DNA from: Acidimicrobiia bacterium
GTDB lineage: Bacteria; Actinomycetota; Acidimicrobiia; IMCC26256; BP-133
Length of the DNA: 9,436 nt
Assembly: GCA_025934385.1 (NCBI GenBank)
Contig: JAICYE010000056.1
Location: forward strand, 1 to 9,436
Direction of reading: 5' to 3'
The stretch's first letter is position 1. Each line of letters starts with the position of its first letter. This document shows, piece by piece, positions 1 through 6,700 of the stretch. The notes under the pieces are model-generated. The model saw only the letters and a list, made by a program, of their open reading frames with translations. It searched no databases and had not been told where the DNA came from. The translations under genes and the position numbers were made by a program.

Positions 1-2
1 AC

Positions 3-656
3 TGGACGCTCGGCCGGCACGACGACGGCTCCTGGTACCTGCTGTCGATCGAGCAGGACGCCGAGGGCAGCCACGCCCTGGCCGAGCCGATCGTCGCCCG
101 CCCCGACGAGGACACCGCCCGGATCCACGACGAGGCGGTGGCATCGGTGGCCGCCGCCGGCGCCGTCCCCGACGACCGGGTCCGCGACATCGCGCCGCTG
201 TCGTTCGACGGCGACGTCCACACGGCGGCGCTCGACATGGCCAACATCGACGGCCGGTTCGATCCCGACGTCCTCGAGGCCTCGGCCCGCCGGGCCGTGG
301 CCGCCTGGGCCGAGGCGGTGGACGGGCCCGACGAGGCCCTGGCCGCCGTCGCCACCCCGGCCGCCATCGACGAACTCCTCTACGACGGCGACACGTCGAA
401 GCGGACCCGCCTGGTCGTCCGCGGGCCCGTCCTCGAGTCCCTCCGGATCGCCGCCATCGACGCCAGGGCCACCCCGCCGACGATGACCGTCAACGCCGAA
501 GTCCGGGGGCGCCGCTACCGCGAGAACCGCGACACGACCACCGTCGTCGCCGGCAGCAAGGCCCACGAGATGACCTTCACCGAATCCTGGACAATGGCCC
601 TCGACGGCAACGACCAGACGCCCTGGCGCCTGGTGGCATCGAACGGCCGGCGCTGA
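3..656 (+). CDS. Tim44-like domain protein, 3' part (5' end outside window)
   Basis: The reading frame is open from the first complete codon at position 3 to TGA at 654-656, giving 217 visible residues; the true start lies upstream, so the GTG at 138 is only an internal valine codon. The first residues, WTLGRHDDGSWYLLSIEQ, look like the closing strands of a Tim44-like (NTF2-fold) domain, in which a Trp-rich strand pair ends the fold. They are followed by a linker with the pattern EPIVARP..D..RIHDEAV. A second, similar fold seems to span visible residues 95-217: it opens with a helix (ARRAVAAWAEAVDG) and closes with ESWTMAL and PWRLVAS, echoing the first. Bacterial Tim44-like proteins are poorly characterised and usually membrane-linked through their N-terminus, which is not visible here. 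The next gene begins 46 bp downstream on the same strand, so co-transcription is possible. Family assignment is by pattern recognition only. Confidence 0.72.
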   Translation, partial: WTLGRHDDGSWYLLSIEQDAEGSHALAEPIVARPDEDTARIHDEAVASVAAAGAVPDDRVRDIAPLSFDGDVHTAALDMANIDGRFDPDVLEASARRAVAAWAEAVDGPDEALAAVATPAAIDELLYDGDTSKRTRLVVRGPVLESLRIAAIDARATPPTMTVNAEVRGRRYRENRDTTTVVAGSKAHEMTFTESWTMALDGNDQTPWRLVASNGRR

Positions 657-702
657 CCGACCGGGGTAGCCACAGGCGCGTCCGTGGGGGAGACTTGCGG
701 GC

Positions 703-2673
703 ATGTCGCGACGAATCGGGCCCGTCCTGGCAACCACCTCCATCGCCGCGCTGCTGTGGTGCGGGAGCGCGGCCGGAGCGGCTCCGTCTCGGGTCGCTGG
801 GCCGGCCCACCGGGCGCGCCAGGCGTCGGGACCACACGTCCTCGGCCGGGTTTCGCTTCGTCCTGTCTCCGGAACCGCCTTTCCCGACCCGGCGTCCCCC
901 ACGGCCCGCCGCGGCCCGACCTCGAACGACTCCTTCCGGCGGCTCGTCCCGGGCGCCTTCGCCGCCTACGCCACCGGGACGGTCTTCCACACCGACCCCG
1001 AGCTGACCGGGACGAAGGTTGCCGCCACCGTCGACATGGCCACCGCCGACGCCGTCTACGCCGGCCAGCCGGTATCAGCGTTCGCCGACGAACTGGGGCG
1101 GTCGCTCGTCACGGATCTCCCGGCCGGCAGCGGCCAGGCCCAGGCCCGGGCGGTGAAGGTCGATCCCCCGGACGCCGTCGGCGACGTCGACACCGGTGAA
1201 CCGGCGGAGGCCAAGGCACCTCCGACCGGCCAGCCGGTCGTGCACGAATCGACGGCCAACCTCACGCCGCTGGTGAGAGCCGACGCACTGCGCTCCGAGG
1301 CCGCCGCCCGAGCCGTCTCCACCGGTTGCGTCATCGGCAACGACCTCGCCCGCGGCGTGGCCGACGCCGACGACACCGACGTCGCCGACACCAATCCCTC
1401 CGGGAGCAGCACGAAGCCGTTGCTGTCGCTCAGCGCCGACGATCCCCCTCGGGCGGTGTCGCAGTCGGTCTCGCACACCCGGCTCGTCCCGATCCCCGGC
1501 CGGCCGGGCCGCTTCGGCGCAATGGCGGAGGTCCGCCAGACGATCGCACCGATCACCTTCGGCCTGCCCGGCACCGACGAAAAATTCACGATCGAGGTGG
1601 CCGGCGAATGGGTGATGCGGGCGGTGGCCGACGGCACGACGGGATCGGTGACCTTCGGGTCGGAGAAGCGCAACGACAACGACCGCCCCGCCCTGCGGCT
1701 CATCCACGGCAAGCAGGTCGTGGACGAGACGGGGCTGCGCGACCTCGGCGGGCGGGAGGGGATCTTCGTCGACGGCCAGCCGGTCGGCGACATCCGCATC
1801 GGTGGCGATCGGAGAGCGGTGGGCGGGCCTCCGACGTCCACCGCCATCGAGACCGGAACCCTGGTGTCGGCGGCGGCCGACGCCGTCGTCGTCCGGCTGT
1901 TCGAGCCCTACGCCGAGTTGCGGGTCGGGCACATGGAAGTCGGCCTGGTCGTACCCCCTGGCGGAGTGCAGTGCCCCGGCATCACCGTGACGAAGACGTC
2001 GGAGCCACGCTCGGTCCGCCCGGGAGTTCAGTTCTCGTGGAATATCGACGTCTCGAACCCCAACGATTGCGACCTCGACAAGGTCCAGGTGATCGACACG
2101 CCGGCCAGCACCGCCGCGGTGGCCTGGAAGCCGGTGTCGAGCCTTCCCCGGGCGACGCAGTCCCCCGACGGCTCGCTGGTCTTCGACGCCTTCGGACCGT
2201 TGGGCACGGGCCAGACGAAGACCCTCGAGCTCAACGCCGAGGTGGAGCCGGGCTCGGCGCCCGGCACGATCACCAACCGGGCGGTGGCGACCGGAGCCTG
2301 CGCCGACGCCCCGATGCGGGGTGACGGGCAGACGACGACGGCGGTCGGAACCGGGCTCGTGCCGGCGGTCCCCGCTCCGGCCGGTGAGGTCGGAGGGACC
2401 GGGCCGGGCAGCCCGACCGCCTCGTCGGCCGCAGCTGAGGGCGCCTCGGGCCCGGAAGGCGGGTCGTCCCCTTCGCCGGTGACGCGGAGCGCCTCCGCCG
2501 TGGCGCTGGGCGAGTCCACGACGCGGCCGGCCGCCACGGGCGGTGCCTCCGACACGGCTCGGACGGCCGGCGCGCTCCCCCGCAGCGGTGCCGACGCTCT
2601 CCCGACCGTGGCGCTCGGCCTGACGCTCCTCGGCTCGGGGCGCGCCTTCCGGCGGGTCAGACCCCGGCGCTGA
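703..2673 (+). CDS. Secreted surface protein with DUF11-like domain and LPxTG-like anchor
   Basis: A 656-aa protein starting at ATG 703, preceded by GGGGGAG at 686-692 (10-nt spacer). Residues 1-27 form a signal peptide: basic MSRR, a hydrophobic core (residues 6-20) and a small-residue SPase I-type site around AAGA/AP (residues 23-28). Residues 80-420 are a large uncharacterised Ala/Val/Asp-rich exported region with an acidic stretch at 221-230 (DADDTDVADT). Residues 427-545 resemble a DUF11/CARDB-type beta-sandwich (ITVTKTSEP, FSWNIDVSNPNDCDLDKVQV, then GTITNRAVATG), the kind repeated in bacterial surface adhesins and stalks. Residues 550-620 are low-complexity Ala/Gly/Ser/Pro/Thr. The C-terminus has LPRSG (625-629), a short hydrophobic stretch (632-644) and an Arg-rich tail (RAFRRVRPRR), the three-part layout of a sortase signal, with Ser replacing Thr. 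Four Cys (209, 424, 456, 533) follow the signal peptide and could form disulfides. It is probably wall- or membrane-anchored; its function is unknown. Confidence 0.8.
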   Translation: MSRRIGPVLATTSIAALLWCGSAAGAAPSRVAGPAHRARQASGPHVLGRVSLRPVSGTAFPDPASPTARRGPTSNDSFRRLVPGAFAAYATGTVFHTDPELTGTKVAATVDMATADAVYAGQPVSAFADELGRSLVTDLPAGSGQAQARAVKVDPPDAVGDVDTGEPAEAKAPPTGQPVVHESTANLTPLVRADALRSEAAARAVSTGCVIGNDLARGVADADDTDVADTNPSGSSTKPLLSLSADDPPRAVSQSVSHTRLVPIPGRPGRFGAMAEVRQTIAPITFGLPGTDEKFTIEVAGEWVMRAVADGTTGSVTFGSEKRNDNDRPALRLIHGKQVVDETGLRDLGGREGIFVDGQPVGDIRIGGDRRAVGGPPTSTAIETGTLVSAAADAVVVRLFEPYAELRVGHMEVGLVVPPGGVQCPGITVTKTSEPRSVRPGVQFSWNIDVSNPNDCDLDKVQVIDTPASTAAVAWKPVSSLPRATQSPDGSLVFDAFGPLGTGQTKTLELNAEVEPGSAPGTITNRAVATGACADAPMRGDGQTTTAVGTGLVPAVPAPAGEVGGTGPGSPTASSAAAEGASGPEGGSSPSPVTRSASAVALGESTTRPAATGGASDTARTAGALPRSGADALPTVALGLTLLGSGRAFRRVRPRR

Positions 2674-2676
2674 CCC
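2654..2676. terminator. Possible hairpin at the convergent gene ends
   Basis: GGGTCAG (2654-2660) and CTGACCC (2670-2676) are perfect 7-bp inverted arms around a 9-nt loop, overlapping the end of the surface-protein gene and lying 4 bp from the stop of the opposing gene. A competing smaller hairpin, TGACC-CC-GGTCA (2671-2682), contains both stop codons. Neither has a U-tract, so if they terminate transcription it would be weakly. This is a structural observation only. Confidence 0.25.
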
Positions 2677-2679
2677 CGG

Positions 2680-3243
2680 TCAGGTCGACGGCGTCGTCGC
2701 CGGCGCGGGCTGAATCGGAATCGGCGTCGTCGCCGCCGGCGCGGACGTCGTCGTGGCCGCCTTGGGAAGCGCGCCTTGCACGACCCGCACGCGTCCGCTG
2801 CTCGCCGCGGCGCTCACCGGACCGGCCTCGTCAGTGGCGACCGCAACGGAGACGGTCCGGGTCTTGCCGAACTGCGTCTTGGCCTCGGTGATCTGGAGGA
2901 CCTTCCCGCCACTGGCGACGACTTTCCCGTTCGAGTCGAGAATGCTGACCGTAGCGCCGAGTTCGACCCCGGGCTCGAGGGTCGAGGTCGTGACGCTGAT
3001 CGGGGTGGTGTTGGGCGGAGTGGCGAGCGGCTTCGTGGACTTGCTGCCGCTCTCGCTTCCACCGCCCGTGACGAGGGCGACGATCAGGGCGATGAGGAGC
3101 ATCCCGGCGATCCCGGTGGAGAGGAACGCCCAGCGCTTGTACTTGTCGTCGGCGGCGACCGGGACGCCGGTGCGGGCGTCGGCGTCGAAAAGGTCGTTGA
3201 GCGTGACGACGTTGAAGTCGACGGTGTCTTCGAGCGTCGGCAT
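2680..3243 (-). CDS. Single-pass membrane protein with extracellular RcpC/CpaB-like domain
   Basis: A 187-aa protein on the minus strand. The ATG at 3243 is chosen because AGAAGGGG sits 7 nt before it; the frame is open 34 codons further upstream, but that extension is Arg-rich and would run into the intergenic region. Residues 1-37 are a charged, probably cytoplasmic segment (MPTLEDTVDFNVVTLNDLFD). Residues 38-59 are one strong membrane helix (WAFLSTGIAGMLLIALIVAL) followed by a Gly/Ser/Thr/Pro linker. Residues 88-158 follow the pattern of the C-terminal RcpC domain of CpaB-type Flp pilus assembly proteins: LEPGVELGATVSI, then KVLQITEAK, then TVSVAVATDEAGPVSAAASSG and RVRVVQG. Residues 162-187 are a Thr/Pro/Ala-rich tail. 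Typical CpaB proteins are longer and carry an N-terminal SAF domain, which is absent. It converges on the surface-protein gene (6-bp gap) and diverges from the T7SS operon. The membrane protein call is firm; the domain call is tentative. Confidence 0.7.
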   Translation of the reverse strand: MPTLEDTVDFNVVTLNDLFDADARTGVPVAADDKYKRWAFLSTGIAGMLLIALIVALVTGGGSESGSKSTKPLATPPNTTPISVTTSTLEPGVELGATVSILDSNGKVVASGGKVLQITEAKTQFGKTRTVSVAVATDEAGPVSAAASSGRVRVVQGALPKAATTTSAPAATTPIPIQPAPATTPST

Positions 3244-3390
3244 CGCGGCACCCCTTCTGGACCTCGCCCGGTTGCCGGCATGGTAGCGACGAACCGCCGA
3301 AAACACACGTGCCCCGTGAGCCGTCCGTTCGGTACGATCCGGCACGTTGGGTGCTCGGTCATTTGGGCCCCACGACAGAAGGAGTCCGGC
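3244..3390. promoter_or_regulatory. Divergent intergenic region with putative promoters
   Basis: 147 bp separate the start codons of the minus-strand RcpC-like gene and the plus-strand WXG100 gene, so promoters for both should lie here. The best -10-like element for the T7SS operon is TACGAT (3333-3338), with no convincing -35 at 16-18 nt. For the minus strand, TACCAT (complement of 3280-3285) is a weak -10 candidate that lies only about 37 bp from that gene's start codon. ACGTGCC (3307-3313) and GGCACGT (3341-3347) are perfect 7-bp inverted arms flanking the TACGAT and could be an operator, although a repeat of this size is not statistically striking in GC-rich DNA. AGAAGGAG (3377-3384) is a strong ribosome binding site, 6 nt before the WXG100 ATG. 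Confidence 0.4.
3251..3258 (-). promoter_or_regulatory. Ribosome binding site fixing the start of the RcpC-like gene
   Basis: On the minus strand AGAAGGGG is followed by a 7-nt spacer and the ATG whose first base is 3243. No comparable site precedes the ATG at 3345, so the shorter 187-aa product is preferred over the 221-aa one. Confidence 0.65.
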
Positions 3391-3684
3391 ATGAGCGGTC
3401 GCCTCACCGTCACCTCCGGCGAACTTCGCAGCACCGCCGGCGACATGCGCAGTACGGCCAGCAACATCTCGCAGGAGCTCCAGCGGATGATGGGGAAGGT
3501 CCGCGAGCTCACCGGAAGCTGGACGGGCCAGGGCGCCAGCGCTTTCAACGGCTACTACGAGGAGTTCAACAAGAGCTGGTCGCAGTGCCAGCAGGCCCTC
3601 GACGGCGTGTCCCAGTTGCTCGGGCGGGCGGCCGACGCCTACGACGAGGCCGAGCGCAACATCGCCTCGCAGTTCCAGCGCTGA
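3391..3684 (+). CDS. WXG100-family (ESAT-6-like) protein
   Basis: A 97-aa, all-helical small protein typical in length for the WXG100 family. Helix 1 covers about residues 8-42. The W-x-G turn is WTG at 44-46 within GSWTGQGASAF, and helix 2 runs from about 48 to 95. The C-terminal export signal Y-x-x-x-[D/E] is present as Y84-DEA-E88. WXG100 proteins are secreted as helical-hairpin dimers by T7SS, and their C-terminal tails can be recognised by the EccC/EssC motor. The start is supported by AGAAGGAG 6 nt upstream. It is the first gene of the operon, with the motor ATPase 57 bp downstream. There is no second adjacent WXG100 gene as in the classical esxB-esxA pairs, so it may act as a homodimer or pair with another small protein such as the EspC-like product at 8028. 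Family identification is secure; whether it is a structural or effector component is inferred. Confidence 0.93.
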   Translation: MSGRLTVTSGELRSTAGDMRSTASNISQELQRMMGKVRELTGSWTGQGASAFNGYYEEFNKSWSQCQQALDGVSQLLGRAADAYDEAERNIASQFQR

Positions 3685-3741
3685 CGGACCGGCCGCTTCG
3701 GGTCAGCTCCGATACGGGACCCTGGGCCGGGGGAGGCCGCC

Positions 3742-6700
3742 ATGCATGTCGCTGTCCTGTCGAACGGCACGGAGCGAGAGGTCACCCTCGATCTCGACCC
3801 GGAGCAGGAGACCGTCGCCAGCCTGACGGCCGCCGTGACGGGGTCGGCCGACGGCATCGGCGGGCTGCTCGTCGACGGCCGCTTCGTCGACGGGTCGACG
3901 CCCCTCGCCCAGGCCGGGCTCCGCCAAGGGTCGGTGCTGCAACCGGCCACCGGGCCAGACGGGGTGGTGCCCGCCGCCGTCGCGCTCGAGCTGCGAATCG
4001 TCGGGGGGGCCGACGGAGGGCGCCGCCTCCCGCTCACCCCCGGCTCCCACGTCATCGGCCGGGGCGACGTCGACGTCGACGCCGGGTCCAGAACCGTTTC
4101 GCCGACACACGCCAGGCTCGACGTGAGTCCCTCGGGCGAGGCCGTCGTGTCCGATCTCGGTTCCAGGAACGGCATCGTGGTCGAGGGCTACCGGCTCCGG
4201 GGTCCCTTGCGGCTGGAGGCCGACCAGGTCGTCCAGCTGGGCGCCGTCCAGCTGACCCTGGCGCCGGCGACACCGCGGGACCGTCCCCAGCTCGGGATTC
4301 CACGCCGCACCGGCACCGTCACGTTCAACCGCCAACCCCGCTCGGCCGTCCGGCCGGCGGAGAAGGCCCTCCGGCTTCCCGCCGCCATCCGCCAGCCCTC
4401 CACCGGCGTCCGCTTCAGCTGGATGCAGGTTGGCCTTCCCGCCGTGTTCGGGATCGGCATGGGGATCATGGTCAACCCGGCCATGATGGGATTCGCCCTC
4501 CTCAGCCCGGCCATGGCGGCGGGGAACTACCTGCAGGACAAGAAGCGGGTGAAGAAGGAGACCGCCGAGGGCAAGGCCGAGGCGGAGCAGACGCTCGAGC
4601 AGTTCCGCCGTTCCCTGGTCAACGCCCGCCGGGCCGAGATGGCCCGTCTCCGGGAACGCTTGCCCGATCCCGCCGAGGCCGTCCGCCGGGCCACCGCCCC
4701 GAGCACGCACCTCTGGGAACGGCGCCGGAACCACGACGACTTCCTCCAGCTCCGGCTCGGGACGGCCACGGTCGACTGGACCCCTCCGCTGGAGAACGCC
4801 CCGGGATCATTCGGCGCCGCCGCCGAGCCGCCCCCCGACGTGAGCAGCGCCCTGAGCCAGCTGGGGAAGCTGCCGCTGGCGCCCATCGGCCTCGACCTCA
4901 CGCCGGGCAACAGCCTCGGCGTGGTCGGTGACCGGGCGGTGGTTCGGGCGCTGCTCCGCAGCCTGGTCTGCCAGGCCGCGGTCCATCACGGCCCGGCCGA
5001 TCTCCGTATCGCCGTCCTCACCGAGCCGGCCCGGGTGGCGGACTGGGACTGGGCCAAGTGGCTCCCCCACACCGCCAGCCTCGACGAGGCCTCCGGGCGG
5101 CGCATGCTCGCCTCGACCCCGACCGAGATCGAGGGCGTGCTGTCGGAACTGGCGGCCGCCGCCCCGGCGGCGGGATCCGGCTTCGGCGCCGGCGATAAGC
5201 CCGCCGCGCCCGTCACCCTCGTGGTCATCGACGCCGACGGCCTCACCGAGGGCCGCAACTCCCATGCCCGGGAACTGCTGACCGGGGCCGGTGCGCCGGT
5301 GGCCGGCATCGTGGTCGCCGGGAGCGTCGATCGGCTCCCGGCGGTCTGCACCCGCATTGCCGAAATCGACGGGCCGGACGGCGCGATCCGCTACCGGGAG
5401 CCGGCGACGCGACTGGAGATCCCCGACGTGCTCGTGGCCGGCCTGACCGAGCCGCTGGCCCGGGACTGCGCCCGGGCCCTCGCCGGTTTCGAGGACCCGG
5501 AGGTCGCCGTCCGGGGCGCCGACCTGCCGGACCGGGCGTCCCTTCTGACCCTCCTCCAGATCGAGCCCACGCCGGAGGCGGTGCTCGGGCGGTGGCGCCA
5601 GGCCGGGAACGTCCCCGGCATCTCCGGGCCCATCGGAGTGGCGGAGACCGGCCCGCTCACGATCGACCTCGTGAGCGACGGGCCGCACGGCCTCATCGCC
5701 GGCACCACCGGCGCCGGCAAGAGCGAGCTGCTCCGGAGCATGGTGGCGTCGTGGGCGGCGTCCGTCGACCCCGAGCACCTGAACTTCGTCCTGGTCGACT
5801 ACAAGGGCGGGAGCGCCTTCGCCCAGTGCGCCACCCTGCCCCACACGGTCGGCATGGTGACCGACCTCGACGAGCACCTTGGCCAGCGGGCGCTGCGGTG
5901 CCTCGAAGCCGAGCTGCGCTACCGGGAGCAGCGGCTCCGCGACGCCGGCGTCAGCGACCTGAAGGAGTACCTGACGCAGGGGCACCCGGATCCGCTCCCC
6001 CGGCTCGTGGTCATCATCGACGAGTTCGCCACGATGGTCGCCGAACTGCCCGACTTCATCGACTCCCTGGTGGGGATCGCCCAGCGGGGCCGGAGCCTCG
6101 GGGTTCACATGATCCTCGCCACCCAGCGGCCGGGCGGCGCCGTCAACAACAACATCCGGGCCAACACCAACCTGCGCATCTCGCTGCGGGTGCAGGACGT
6201 GGCCGAGTCGGTCGACGTGCTCAACTCGCCGTTGGCGGCGACGATCGCCCGCTACCAGGCCGGCCGGGGCTACGTGCGACTCGGCCCCGCCGAGGTCTTC
6301 CCGTTCCAGGCCGCGTTGGTGACCGGCGTCACGGTGGCCAAGGAGTCGACCGGCGTCGGGATCGCCGACTTCGGCTTCGGCCCCGAGCCACCGCGGCCGG
6401 CGAGGGCCCAGCCATCCATTTCGACCCATGACCTCTCCTCCGATCTGGAACAGCTCGTGGCCGCCACCGCCGGCGCGGCCCGGAACGCCTCCATGGCCGT
6501 TCCCCGGCGGCCGTGGCCCGACCCGCTGCCGTCCGAGGTTCTGCTGGCCGAGGTGGCGGCCGAGGCAACGGAATCGACGCCGCTCGCCGTGGCGGTCGGG
6601 TTGGCCGACGATCCCGACCGGCAGCGGCAGATCCCGTTCTTCTTCGACCCCGGGGCCGGCAACCTGCTGCTCTACGGGGTCTCCGGCGCGGGCTCGACGA

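Noticed and set aside
748..790. Possible lipoprotein signal at Cys20 of the surface protein
   Set aside because: The residue before the Cys is Trp, which does not fit a lipobox; an SPase I-type A-x-A site follows a few residues later.
1056..1932. Long minus-strand frames within the surface-protein gene
   Set aside because: They are shadows of the gene at 703-2673, which has a signal peptide, a DUF11-like domain and an anchor motif.
3243..3345. Longer start (221 aa) for the RcpC-like membrane protein
   Set aside because: The extra 34 residues are Arg-rich and intergenic in character, and the good ribosome binding site belongs to the ATG at 3243.
4066..4084. Short palindromic GTCGAC repeats
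   Set aside because: They lie within the FHA coding region and simply encode alternating Asp and Val in GC-rich codons; there are too few copies for a repeat element.
3309..4931. 540-codon open frame on the plus strand
   Set aside because: It overlaps the WXG100 gene and the ATPase start in another frame and encodes an Arg/Pro/Gly-rich sequence with no motifs.
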